The position numbers were made by a program, and so were the translations under genes. Below are positions 26,257-35,900 of a DNA stretch of 64,000 bases, one piece after another (positions within the stretch are counted from its first letter, which is position 1; each line of letters opens with the position of its first letter). This stretch comes from Sphingomonadaceae bacterium OTU29LAMAA1 (GTDB lineage: Bacteria; Pseudomonadota; Alphaproteobacteria; Sphingomonadales; Sphingomonadaceae): the NCBI GenBank assembly GCA_024072375.1, contig CP099617.1, positions 539,001 through 603,000 of the forward strand, written 5' to 3'. A model generated the notes under the pieces. That model saw only the letters and a list, made by a program, of their open reading frames with translations. It did not search any database and had not been told where the DNA came from.

Positions 26257-26634
26257 ATGAACCGAAACGGGATCGAAGCCGCCAACGACACGGGGCAGGC
26301 GATGTCAGCGAGCGCCGAGTACGACCACGTCGGACGGCGGCTTCGTTCGCTCGAACACTGCGCGCTTCACAAGCGGACGCTGCGGCTGACCTGCCCGCGA
26401 TGCAGTCACGTGCGGGTGCTCGACGCGGTATGCCTTTGGTGGATGTTCACGCGACGAGGCTGGGACGGAAACCTTCCCGCGGCTTCATCCCGTCTGTGTT
26501 GCACCGTATGCAAGGCTCAGGGCACCACTATCCGCCCGCGCATCATAGTCGGTCGGGAAGCGCCGACGGGCGAGCCGCTGCCGTACCCTGACGAGGCGAC
26601 ATGGAAGAGGCTTGTCTCCCGCTATCGCTCGTGA
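26257..26634 (+). CDS. Hypothetical Cys-rich (zinc-ribbon-like) protein
   Basis: A 125-residue protein with no characterised family that I recognise. It contains two CxxC knuckles about 38 residues apart, CPRCSHV and CTVCKAQ (the second preceded by another Cys), with a Trp-rich segment between them (AVCLWWMFTRRGWDGN). This fits a zinc-ribbon fold. The ATG at 26257 has GGAG at 8 nt. It is divergent from imuA across the LexA box and lies 12 nt before the yedK-type gene, so it is likely damage-induced and may bind nucleic acid. Function is unknown. Confidence 0.7.
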   Translation: MNRNGIEAANDTGQAMSASAEYDHVGRRLRSLEHCALHKRTLRLTCPRCSHVRVLDAVCLWWMFTRRGWDGNLPAASSRLCCTVCKAQGTTIRPRIIVGREAPTGEPLPYPDEATWKRLVSRYRS

Positions 26635-26646
26635 TCGAAGACGGGG

Positions 26647-27273
26647 ATGTGCAATCTCTACAATCTCAAGGTCGACCCGCGCGGCTACTTCGATGCGCTC
26701 GCCGCGGTTGACGATGCCGCCAATGTACTTGCTGTCGAGAAGGATTATGCCGCACCCGGCAAGCCCGGGTACGTCGTACGATACGAGGACGACCAGCGGG
26801 TGCTCAGCACCATGCGCTGGGGGTTCCCGACACGGAAGCCCCGCAAGCGACCGGCGCGTGAGGGCGAACTGCCGTTCCTCTACGACTGGTGGACCAACGC
26901 GCGGAACATGCAGAGCAACATGTGGAAGCCGTGGCTGCTGCGTGCCGAGCATCGCTGCCTGGTGCCGTTCACCCGCTTTTCCGAACCCAAGGCGGTCGCG
27001 GACAGGCAGGGACCGGGCGACACCAACTGGTGGTTCACTGTCGAGGATCAGTCGGTGCCGTGCTTCGCGGGGCTTTGGAAGGTCGATGCTGATCACGACC
27101 GGGTCTACGCCTTCTGCACCACCGAGCCCAATCCGCTGGTCGCGCCAAAGCACCCGAAGGCGATGCCGGTGATCTTGCTGGCGGAGGATCAGGAACGCTG
27201 GCTGACAGCGCCGGTCGAAGAGGCGGTGACGCTGCTCACCACCTACCCGTCACAGCTGATGAGCGTCGCCTGA
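26647..27273 (+). CDS. yedK: SRAP-domain protein (YedK/HMCES-type abasic-site shield)
   Basis: A 208-residue SRAP protein. The family's essential Cys2 (MCNLYNL) forms a thiazolidine crosslink with abasic sites in single-stranded DNA once the Met is removed. Other active-site elements are present: the Asn in WTNARNMQ, the Glu in RFSEP and the His in APKHPKAMPVIL. The length is typical. It sits in the plus-strand operon that starts at the LexA box, which fits the family's association with SOS genes. It starts 12 nt after the Cys-rich gene and ends 2 nt before the MBL gene. Confidence 0.93.
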   Translation: MCNLYNLKVDPRGYFDALAAVDDAANVLAVEKDYAAPGKPGYVVRYEDDQRVLSTMRWGFPTRKPRKRPAREGELPFLYDWWTNARNMQSNMWKPWLLRAEHRCLVPFTRFSEPKAVADRQGPGDTNWWFTVEDQSVPCFAGLWKVDADHDRVYAFCTTEPNPLVAPKHPKAMPVILLAEDQERWLTAPVEEAVTLLTTYPSQLMSVA

Positions 27274-27275
27274 TC

Positions 27276-28256
27276 ATGGCATCCAACCGCTACTACGATG
27301 GCCCGCCGAGCGACCATTACGACGGCACCCGCTTCTTCAATCCGGGCCAGGAGAGCACGGATAGGGGCCTCCGCGCCATGCTGCGCTGGAAGCTCGCGGG
27401 AGCGGCCGCCAAATGGCCGAAGTCGGTGGCGGTCGTGTCGGCCAAGCCGGAGGCTCGGGTCGATGAGCTCTGCATCACCATGATCGGCCATGCCTCGCTG
27501 CTGATCCAGGCCGCGGGCATGAACATCCTTACCGATCCAGTCTGGTCGGAGCGGGCAAGCCCCTTCCGGCGCGTTGGACCGAAGCGGGTGACCGCGCCAG
27601 GCATTGCGTTCGACGACCTGCCGCCGATTGACGTCGTGTTGCTGAGCCACGGACACTATGACCATCTCGATGTCGATACGCTGCGGCGACTGCACGCTGT
27701 CCACGACCCGCTCATGGCGATGCCACATGGTAATGACGCCATCGTTCGTGCTGCGGTGCCGGCGGCACGTTGCGTCACGGGTGACTGGTGGGATCGGCTG
27801 CCGCTTGGATCGGAGATCGCGACGACGCTGACACCGGCCTATCATTGGTCGAACCGCTGGCCGAGCGATACGCGGATGATGCTGTGGAGCGGTCACTATC
27901 TGGACACGCGCGCGGGTTCGATCTGGTTCGTCGGCGACACCGGCTATGGTGACGGGCAGATCTTCGCCGACGTGCGGAGCCGCCTGGGAGCGCCCGGCGT
28001 CGCGTTGATCCCGATCGGCGCCTATGAGCCGCGCTGGTTCATGGCCGCGCAGCACGTCGATCCAGCAGAGGCGGTACGCATCTTCACCGACGTCGACGCG
28101 ACGAGGGCGCTCGGTATCCATTGGGGCACGTTTCAGCTGACTGATGAGGCGCTCAGTGCGCCGGCGGAAGGGCTGGCGAAGGCATTGCTGGCGGCTGGTA
28201 TCGCACCTGACCGCTTCGTCGCCGCGGAAGCGGGCGGCGTCTACAGCTTCGGCTAG
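27276..28256 (+). CDS. Metallo-beta-lactamase-fold hydrolase (NAPE-PLD-like)
   Basis: A 326-residue MBL-fold protein of the COG2220/NAPE-PLD-like group. Signatures are the metal motif SHGHYDHLD, GDTGYGDG, the family block IPIGAYEPRWFM with QHVDPAEAV, and GIHWGTFQLTDE at the C-terminus. The family includes N-acyl-phosphatidylethanolamine phospholipase D, but bacterial members are mostly uncharacterised. Its start lies 2 nt after the yedK stop, so it is probably in the same LexA-linked operon, which is odd for a lipid hydrolase. Its 3' end overlaps the convergent aldo/keto reductase gene by 4 nt. Confidence 0.85.
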   Translation: MASNRYYDGPPSDHYDGTRFFNPGQESTDRGLRAMLRWKLAGAAAKWPKSVAVVSAKPEARVDELCITMIGHASLLIQAAGMNILTDPVWSERASPFRRVGPKRVTAPGIAFDDLPPIDVVLLSHGHYDHLDVDTLRRLHAVHDPLMAMPHGNDAIVRAAVPAARCVTGDWWDRLPLGSEIATTLTPAYHWSNRWPSDTRMMLWSGHYLDTRAGSIWFVGDTGYGDGQIFADVRSRLGAPGVALIPIGAYEPRWFMAAQHVDPAEAVRIFTDVDATRALGIHWGTFQLTDEALSAPAEGLAKALLAAGIAPDRFVAAEAGGVYSFG

Positions 28257-29083
28257 AGCATCTCGAGCGGCATGCGACCTCTCGCACGCGGGTACAGTCC
28301 GTCGAGCCGCGCGAGTGTGTCCGGAGCGAGTGTAAGATCGGCAGCGGCACGATTGTCGTGGACGTGCGCGCTGCGGCCAGCTTTGGGAATGGCGATGACA
28401 TTGTCCTGCGCGAGCAGCCATGCCAGCGCGACCTGCGCCGGTGTTGCGCCGAGATCGGCGGCAAGCGAACTTAGCTCTGCATCCGCGACGAGACGTCCTT
28501 GTTCGACCGGGCTGTACGCCATCACCGGGATGGTGTGCGTGGCGAGCCACGGCAGCAGGTCGTGCTCGGGTCCGCGTCGCGTCAAATTGTAGAGGATCTG
28601 GTCGGTCGCGCATGCCCTGCCGCCTGCGGCGATCAGCTCCTCCATATCGTCCGTGTCGAGGTTGCTGACGCCCCATCGCAGGATCTTGCCCGCATCGACC
28701 AGCCGTTCCATCGCCTCGACGGTCTCGGTGAGCGGAACGCCACCGCGCCAGTGTAGTAGGTAGAGATCTAGCCGGTCCGTACCCATGCGACGCAGGCTCG
28801 CCTCGCATGCCTGCGGCAGGCGCGTGCGTGAGGCATTCTGCGGATAGGCCTTGCTGACGAGGAACACGCTTTCCCGTCGCCCAGTGATCGCCTCACCGAC
28901 GAGACGCTCGGACTCACCGTCGACATACATTTCTGCCGTGTCGATCAGCGTCATGCCAAGGTCGATCCCGGTGCGCAGCGCCGCGATCTCATCAGCGTGG
29001 CGATCGGCGTCCTCCGCCATCATCCATGTGCCTTGGCCGAGCGCGGGAACGGTCGTGCCGTCGGGTAGAGCGATCGTTTTCAT
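28253..29083 (-). CDS. Aldo/keto reductase
   Basis: A 276-residue NADPH-dependent TIM-barrel reductase. It has the tetrad context: the Asp in LIDTAEMYVDGESERLVG with the tyrosine, the Lys in FLVSKAYPQ and the catalytic His position in YLLHWRGG. The C-terminal cofactor loop includes VIAIPKAGRSAHVHDN. ATG 29083 is chosen because MKTIALPDGTTVPALGQGTW is the family start; the upstream open frame lacks homology. Its 3' end overlaps the MBL gene by 4 nt. The substrate is unknown, generally an aldehyde or ketone. Confidence 0.9.
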   Translation of the reverse strand: MKTIALPDGTTVPALGQGTWMMAEDADRHADEIAALRTGIDLGMTLIDTAEMYVDGESERLVGEAITGRRESVFLVSKAYPQNASRTRLPQACEASLRRMGTDRLDLYLLHWRGGVPLTETVEAMERLVDAGKILRWGVSNLDTDDMEELIAAGGRACATDQILYNLTRRGPEHDLLPWLATHTIPVMAYSPVEQGRLVADAELSSLAADLGATPAQVALAWLLAQDNVIAIPKAGRSAHVHDNRAAADLTLAPDTLARLDGLYPRARGRMPLEML

Positions 29084-29175
29084 GCTGCTGCAACGCGCAG
29101 CCTGAAGTTTGGGTCGCCGAACACGTGCTTGTGCTGCGGCGAACGCTACGAGATGATGCGTTGCTGGAGACCGCC

Positions 29176-29829
29176 ATGACTGACGAAACGCCGCCCGACA
29201 GCAAGCTGACCCGCTCCAAGCAGCGTTGGGCAAGCGAGCACAAGTTCATTACCGGGGAGGCTAATCGAAGCGCGCATGAGCGCCTGCCGCCAGGACAGCA
29301 TCTGGTGCGTGACTGGCCGGTGCTCGATCTCGGCCGCCAGCCCGATGTCGCGCCGGAACGCTGGGAACTGAAGATCGGTGGCCTCGTCGACAATCCGGTG
29401 ACGCTCGACTGGACGGCGTTCATGGCGCTGCCGCAAACGCGGACGCGTTCGGACATGCACTGCGTGACGACCTGGTCGCGCTACGACAACGACTGGAAGG
29501 GGGTGGCGACACACGATCTGCTCGACCTCGTTCAACCCAAGGGCGAAGCGGCGTACGTCCTGCTCCATGGCTATGACGGCTACACGACAAACGTGCCGTT
29601 CGCAGACTTCGCGGCGGAGGCGGCGATGATCGTTCAGGCCTGGGACGGCAAGCCGCTGACACGTGCGCACGGAGGCCCGGCACGCGCACTGATCCCGCAC
29701 CTCTACCTCTGGAAGAGCGCCAAATGGCTCAAGGGGATCGACTTTCTCGCCGCCGATCAGGCTGGTTTCTGGGAGGTCAACGGCTACCACATGCGCGGCG
29801 ACCCTTGGGCGGAGGAGCGATACTCTTAG
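29176..29829 (+). CDS. Sulfite oxidase-like molybdopterin oxidoreductase
   Basis: A 217-residue protein with only the molybdopterin-binding domain of the sulfite oxidase family. The molybdenum-ligating Cys lies in DMHCVTTWSRYDNDWKGV, with the pterin-binding HGGPARALIPHLYLWKSAKW and a C-terminal FWEVNGYHMRGDPW. No Tat signal is visible, so it is not a canonical exported MsrP/YedY, and no MsrQ haem subunit is adjacent. ATG 29176 has GGAGA at 6 nt. Substrate and electron partner are unknown. Confidence 0.85.
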   Translation: MTDETPPDSKLTRSKQRWASEHKFITGEANRSAHERLPPGQHLVRDWPVLDLGRQPDVAPERWELKIGGLVDNPVTLDWTAFMALPQTRTRSDMHCVTTWSRYDNDWKGVATHDLLDLVQPKGEAAYVLLHGYDGYTTNVPFADFAAEAAMIVQAWDGKPLTRAHGGPARALIPHLYLWKSAKWLKGIDFLAADQAGFWEVNGYHMRGDPWAEERYS

Positions 29830-29878
29830 GCACTTCAGAGAACGTCGTCATCATGACGCACCGACCGGTGCGCCCTCA

Positions 29879-30475
29879 TTACTGGGTAAACTTCGTGAGA
29901 CGGCCTCCCAGTTCCGACAGACTCCGCAGTGTGATAGACCAGCGAGTCTGGGTCATGGCCGCGATGCTGTGCTCCCATCCGTGGCGGACCTCACCGGTGA
30001 GATGGTAGATGCCGCACGGAGACAAAGGCCATTCGAACCGTTCAAAACGATCGCCGATGCGACGGCGGAAGCGCAGCGTGGCCGGTGCGCCCAGCGAGAT
30101 ACCAACAACATGCTCGAAATGCGGCCGGTCGCGATGCCAGCCTATTCCTGCGCCGGTATCGTACCGGGTCAGCAGTGCCTGTATGAGTGTGCCGGGCTCC
30201 AGCGCTGCAAACGCCTCCGCTCGATCGCGGAACGGTGTCAGCCATTCAGGTAACGGCGTGGTGGTCGCCAGTGCGCCCCGATCAAAGTCGTAGTGCATGC
30301 CGTAGCTATGGGTCAGCCGCTTGCCCAGCCACCCCTGAAAGCGGAACGGCGCCAGATCCAACTCATCGATATGGCCGATGAGCATCCGCTCCTCGTCCGC
30401 CGAGACAAAGCCGTCAGCACCGTGCAGGCCCGAGATGGTAGGGCACCCAAACAGGTCACGCATGCTAGATTGCAT
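29879..30475 (-). CDS. alkB: AlkB-family Fe(II)/2-oxoglutarate DNA repair dioxygenase
   Basis: Removes alkyl groups (1-methyladenine, 3-methylcytosine type) from nucleic acid by oxidation. The 198-residue protein has the HxD iron ligands in GWHRDRPHFEHVVGISL, the distal His in GEVRHGWEHSI and the 2-oxoglutarate-binding Arg in RWSITLRSL. Substrate-loop residues appear in LTHSYGMHYDFD. Two in-frame ATGs, at 30475 and 30463, are possible starts; neither has a strong ribosome-binding site. It lies near the SOS genes but I saw no LexA box before it. Confidence 0.9.
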   Translation of the reverse strand: MQSSMRDLFGCPTISGLHGADGFVSADEERMLIGHIDELDLAPFRFQGWLGKRLTHSYGMHYDFDRGALATTTPLPEWLTPFRDRAEAFAALEPGTLIQALLTRYDTGAGIGWHRDRPHFEHVVGISLGAPATLRFRRRIGDRFERFEWPLSPCGIYHLTGEVRHGWEHSIAAMTQTRWSITLRSLSELGGRLTKFTQ

Positions 30476-30649
30476 AGCAGGACTCTATCGCACCCACGAA
30501 GCAGTCTCTGCCCGCCTCGTTGAGCTGTTAAGTATGCCATCCATGTTCGTCGGATCTGCCGCCTGGCGCCAGGAGATCTAGCGGCCATGGGCAAGCCATG
30601 CACGGCGTAGTTGTACCGCCAGCTTCGTCTCCCGCACTCGCTGTCTGAC

Positions 30650-31918
30650 CTACTCCATGCACGCAATGAGATTATCGACAGACAGAGAGCCAAAGGCCGA
30701 GAAGCTGTCGGCGACGGCATAAGGCAGCAGCAGGGTACGGCCGCTGAGAAGCCCTCCGCAGCTGTAGACAACATTTGGCACGTACCCGTCCCGCTCATGC
30801 GGACTGGGAGCGAGCACCGGTCGCGGCGTCCGCGCCAGGAGCTTGGAGGGATCCTGCTTGTCGAGGAGGCAGGCGCCGATGCAGTAGTTGCGGACCGTCC
30901 CGACACCGTGGGTAAGAACCAGCCAGCCTTCGTTGATTTCGAGCGGTGAGCCGCAGTTGCCCATCTGCACGAACTCCCACGGGTATCGCGGTTCGACCAG
31001 CTTGGAACCGCTGTCCCAGTGAAGGAGGTCATCTGAGACGTTCAGCCAAATGTTCTTGTTGTCTTGGCGGCCGAGGGTCACGTAGCGGCCGTCGATCCGG
31101 CGTGGGAAGAGCGCCATACCCTTTGCGCTGGCGACCTCACCGGAAAGAGCCCGCATCTCGAACGACTTGAAGTCTCTCGTCGAGAGCAGTTCGGACCGAG
31201 CTTCGGCGCCACTAAATGCAGTGTAGGTGCCGTGATAGGTGACCTGTCCGTCATCTTCGATAAAGCGCACAAGGCGCATGTCTTCGATGCCCTGACGCTG
31301 GCTTGGGAGGGTCGGGAAGAGCACGGTCTCCGATATGCTTCTCGATCCGCCGCAGTCGAGATGGACCGCGCCATCGTCATCGTCGCGAGGCACGATGATC
31401 GGCGGCACCGACGTCGAGCCCGGATCGTCGATCGTGAGATCGCCACCCAGCGTCCAGACGCCCGTGCGGAAGGTAACCGAAGACACGTGGCCTTCACCGA
31501 CACCGCGGAGAGAGAGGACGAGCCGCACGGCTCCGTCGGCAAGTCCCGACTGGTCGGGGTGCAGAACGGCGCTGGGGTTGAAGAGTGCTGCAGCCTCGTA
31601 GGCGTATTCCTGGCTGAAGTAGGCGCCGATGAGGCGCTGCTGCTCAGGTAAAAGGCTTGGCGCAGAAGGAATGCGGTCGGCCAGTTCGCCGAAGCGACGC
31701 ATAAGCGTCGCATCCACGTCGCGGTGGTTCTCATCGAGAGATGCCGTGACCCCGGTGAGTTGGCGCTGAAGCTCCTCTTCATCAAGACTCACGATTAACT
31801 CGACGGTCTCGTCCGTCCGCGTTCGACCGCCGTCAAACCCGTTGGGGTAACCTGGCTCAAACGGTCGCACGACGGTGCGCGAGGGGTTGGGTTTGAGAAA
31901 CGACGTCGTAGAAATCAA
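30650..31918 (-). CDS. Glycoside hydrolase family 130 protein (mannoside phosphorylase-like)
   Basis: A 422-residue protein with an N-terminal helical region (~residues 1-90, FLKPNPSRTVVRPFEPGYPN) followed by a five-bladed beta-propeller. GH130 landmarks are GIEDMRLVRF, FVQMGNCGSPLEINEGWLVL with THGVGTVRNY, and a final LPYAVADSF. GH130 enzymes phosphorolyse or hydrolyse beta-mannosides. The N-terminal extension is found in long GH130 forms that are often linked to glycosyltransferases rather than mannan utilisation. It starts 15 nt after the interrupted exonuclease III gene on the same strand, so it may rely on that promoter. Confidence 0.8.
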   Translation of the reverse strand: MISTTSFLKPNPSRTVVRPFEPGYPNGFDGGRTRTDETVELIVSLDEEELQRQLTGVTASLDENHRDVDATLMRRFGELADRIPSAPSLLPEQQRLIGAYFSQEYAYEAAALFNPSAVLHPDQSGLADGAVRLVLSLRGVGEGHVSSVTFRTGVWTLGGDLTIDDPGSTSVPPIIVPRDDDDGAVHLDCGGSRSISETVLFPTLPSQRQGIEDMRLVRFIEDDGQVTYHGTYTAFSGAEARSELLSTRDFKSFEMRALSGEVASAKGMALFPRRIDGRYVTLGRQDNKNIWLNVSDDLLHWDSGSKLVEPRYPWEFVQMGNCGSPLEINEGWLVLTHGVGTVRNYCIGACLLDKQDPSKLLARTPRPVLAPSPHERDGYVPNVVYSCGGLLSGRTLLLPYAVADSFSAFGSLSVDNLIACME

Positions 31919-31933
31919 CCTGAGCGCGCTCTG

Positions 31934-32761
31934 TCATTCGTCATCCTTGTTGCGCCGTGGAGACCGGCTTCGCTTCTTGGACGGCTGCTCGGCCGCAAGC
32001 CGTATCCAAGTCGGCGCATGATCGCTGGTCTTCTCCCAGCCACGCACGTGTCTGTCCACCTGCGCGTCTATCAGCCGTTCGGCGAGCGAGGGACTGAGCA
32101 GCAGATGATCGATGCGGAGACCCGCGTCCCGCCCATAGGCGTTGCGGAAATAGTCCCAGAAGGTGTAGATTGTATCCTCCGGGTGGAGCGTGCGGAGCGA
32201 GTCCGTCCATCCCTGGTCGACGAGCCGCGCATAGAGCGCCCGGACCTCGGGTGCGAAAAGAGCATCTTTGGTCCAGCGTTCCGGTTTGTAGACGTCGGCA
32301 TCTGTCGGCATGACGTTGAAGTCGCCGGCGAGCACCACCGGTAGGCTGCTCTCCAGCAGTGTCGCCGCGTGCGCGATGAGCGTCTCGAACTAGGCGAGCT
32401 TGTAGTCGAACTTCGGACCGGGGCGCGGATTGCCGTTCGGCAGATAAAGGCCGGCGATGATTACGCCGTTCACAGCGGCCTCAATGTAGCGGCTCTGCGT
32501 CGGATCGGGGTCGTCCGGCAGGCCGCGCCGCGTCTCGTGGATCTCTCCGACACGGCTGAGGATGGCGACGCCGTTCCAGCTTTTTTGTCCGTGCCAGATC
32601 GCGCCATAGCCAAGGTCGCGAATGGCGGTCGCCGGAAACTTCTCCCGCGGCGCCTTCAGCTCCTGCAGGCATACGATTTCCGGCTGCTCCTCCTCCAGCC
32701 AGCGCAGCAGCACGGGCAGGCGACCGTTGACGCCGTTTACGTTGTAAGTGGCGATCTTCAT
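31934..32761 (-). pseudogene. xthA: Exonuclease III (XthA) interrupted by one amber codon
   Basis: The reading frame encodes a full-length exonuclease III/AP endonuclease of about 275 codons, except for a TAG at 32390-32392. Before it: MKIATYNVNGVNGRLPVLL, LQELKAPREKF (metal Glu), GLYLPNGNP and FDYKLA. After it, in the same frame: FETLIAHAATLLESS, LAGDFNVMPTD (catalytic Asp/Asn), LRIDHLLLS and the catalytic His in SDHAPTW. The homologous position is normally Trp (KLAW), so one TGG to TAG change explains the break. No other damage is seen, so it is recent, a sequencing error or read through. An internal restart would lack the first half of the active site. Confidence 0.88.
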
Positions 32762-32958
32762 GGGCGCTCCCGCTCATCCCTGGCCAGCCTGTCAGCTTTT
32801 CGGCATTGGCTGCCTGCCGGACTGTAGCGAGGCCAATAGAATCAAACAGGCGTAAGCTCAATCCGGTAGCGGTCAAGTAAGCTCAAAAATTCGAGGAGCG
32901 ACCAGGCGCTCATTATCGCCTCCGTTCTGCTATGAACAACGTCAGAAAGCGCTCCAGA
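32762..32958. other. Gap between xthA and the TonB receptor
   Basis: About 200 bases. It must hold the promoter of the minus-strand xthA-GH130 pair and the 3' end of the receptor transcript. I see no gene, clear terminator or repeat. Confidence 0.4.
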
Positions 32959-35900
32959 TTAGAACTTAAAGCTCACCCCGGCGGTAAGGCGCCGGTCGGT
33001 TAGCCCTTGAAAGCACAACACCGCTCCATCGTTCACGCAGTAAAGTTTCTGATCGGATCGCGTTAGGTTGATGCCCTCTATGCCGATGTTGATGTTCTCA
33101 CTGATGTCGTAGTTGATGCTGCCGTTCAGCTGGCCGCGCGCGCCTGCGATAATCGGCAAATTCCAGCGGAACGCCTGATCGCTCGCGCTCATCGCGTAGC
33201 TTGATCGCCACGTGTAGCGCAGACGGGCGTTCAGCCCGTACTTATCGTAGAACAAGGTGGCGTTGTAGGAAACCTTGGACAGGTTGGTGAGCGGCACAAG
33301 GTTAAGCAGTGACCCGCGCGCAAATCCGAGGCCGATGTCTGTCCGCCGGCCGACATCAAGTGCGCCGGCGTTGTACGACTTCGCGCCGCCCACACGCTGA
33401 TGGGTGAAGTTGCCAATGAACCCGAAACCGGAAGCAAATCCCAGCGCGCTCTCATAGGCGGAAAGATCGTGCTGGAAGGCGATCTCGATACCCGTTTGCG
33501 TGGTCGAGCCGGGAACGTTGAAGGTGGACGACAATCCTTGGCAGATGCCGTTGCCAGCCGGCGTTGCGTAAAGATTCCGATCCGGCAGCGGGTTGTAGAT
33601 GCCTCCGCCAGGACAGGTCGGATCTATCGAATATTGAGGGTTGCCGACGGCGCTGGTTCCGATTTGCGGTGCGGTCTGCACCGTGTCGGCAAACAGGTTG
33701 GTCCGGCTCTTGTGGAACACGCCAACGCTGAACAGACTGGACGGCGTGAAGTAGTATTCGCCGGAGAGATCGTATGACCACACGACCTCGGGCACCAGGT
33801 TCGGGTTACCACCCGACACCACGCCCGTCGCGGCATTGCCGTAAGAATAGGATGTCGATAGCGCATCGAAATCCGGGCGGCGGATATCGCGGGCGAAGCC
33901 CGTGCGGACGAGCACATTGCGCGCAGGCTCGAGTACCATGCTGACGCGGGGCAGAAGGAAATCGTAGCTGCTGCTCTTCACGACAGTGGTTACACCGCCA
34001 CCATTGACCACGTTGTTGCCGGTCGAGGTCAGCTTCGTCTTGAGCCAACGTAGGCCGGCGTTACCGCGTGCATGGATGCCGAAGATGTCGGTCTCGCCGT
34101 TCATCTGGAAATAGGCCGCGTTGGTGGTCTCGCGGATCCGAAAAAAGCCGGAGGCCGACTCCGTCGGTGCGGAGAGGCGAGCGACCGCCGGATATTGCGG
34201 ATTGGCGGCGTTGCTCGCCGTGATCGCGCCATTCAACGTGCTGAGCACCGCTGCCGGGTCATCGAAGGCTTTACCGCCATCGATGATGAGAAAGTCCGGG
34301 AAGTAGAGCGTCCGGCCGTCGGCCGCGTTGAAATTGCTTGGCGCAGCGACGAGCAGGTCCACGAAGCGGTCGCCACTCGGCCGGTTGAACGTATTACTGG
34401 CGAACCCCGCGCCGGTTGCGTTGCTGTTGAGGGTGATGTTGTTGACGACGTCTCCGTTGATCGCGGTATTCTGGTTCCAACGATAGCCGAAGTCGAACGA
34501 GTAGAAGATCGGGACGAAGTCGGACGTGTCGTACGTGAAGTCGAGACGTGCGGCCTTTTCCTTGTTGTCAGCCCGATTGGCGCTCTGCTGGACCTGATAC
34601 AGACGGTAGTTGGCGGGATTGAGCAATTGCGCCGTCGTCGGCGCCAGCGGGTTGGAAGTGTCGATACCCGACTGCAGCCGCCCGCCGGTCAGGTCGAAGC
34701 GCACGGGTGTGCTGTTCCCGAGCGATCCGCGGCCGAACACAGGCTGGACCCCATTCGGGTTGATGAAGTCGAGCGTCGTGGAGAAGTTGGGATTGGTCGT
34801 CTTCGCGGTGGACAAGGCCGCTTCCGCCCGCGCCTTCAGCCTGCCGACCTCCCATTCCGCGCCGGCATCAAAGACCCGATTGTGCGTCAGCCGCGATCCC
34901 GTATCGCTCGACAGGCGCAGATTGGGAACGAGCGTCGATTTCGCGGCGCCGACCGCCCCGATCGTTCCGCCGAGCGTCGTCTGGATCGTCCCGAGGTCGA
35001 TGGTTCCCGTCGGCGTCTTCAGCGACCCAAGGTCGACCGTTCCGAAGGAACTGTGGTTGGCGGCGTCGGCGGCGCCCGAGACGCCGGATACCTGCACCCG
35101 GTTGCCGGCCTGCGCCCGCTGCTGGTTGTTGAGCGTGACGTCCCCATAAAGGCGCAGGTTGCTTGCCGGCTTCCATTCCAGCGTGCCGGTCGCCGTCTTC
35201 GTCTCGTAGTTGAAGCGGTTCACTTCCTGCTGAAGGAATTGCACCTGCAGGTAGTTGAAGCCCTGGTTGGCGTTGCTGCCCGGAAGGTTCGGCGCCGTCG
35301 AAGCGAGGCGGACGTTGTCGCGGTCGATGCGCGGTGCAAAGTTCGCTACGTCGGTGCGGCTGTAGCTGCCGCTGACCACAACGCCGATTTCGCCGATGCC
35401 GGTGCTCCAGCTGTTGCCGAGAGTCGCGGAGATGCGTGGCAGAGTGGTGCGCGCTAGGTCGCTGCGTTCATATTGGACGCGGGCCGCGATCAGCGGCTTA
35501 GTAAGGCTGAGCGGACGCAGCGTGCGTAGATTGATCGTGCCGCCAACCGATCCCTCGATCGTCTTGGCCTCCGAAACCTTGGTCACCTCGACCGAAGCGA
35601 TAATCGATGCCGGTATGTCTTCGAAGCTGATGCCGGACCGGCCAGCGCCCGACCCCACCGTGGAGACGCCGTTAATCTCGGTCCTGTTCGCATCAGTACC
35701 GCGGATCTGTACCGCAGTGCCGACCCCCGCCTGACGCGTGATCTGGACGCCCGATACGTTCTCCAGCACCTCGGCAAGGTTCTGGTCGGGTAGCTTTCCG
35801 ATGTCCTGAGCCTGGATCACCTCCACCAAGTTGTCGGAACGACGCTTTTCGCCGAGCGCGCTCTGCAGAGAGGCGCGGATGCCGGTGACTACGATGTCTG

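Noticed and set aside
34072..35457. A 461-codon plus-strand frame inside the first alginate TonB receptor
   Set aside because: It is antisense to a well-supported receptor and shows no recognisable domain.
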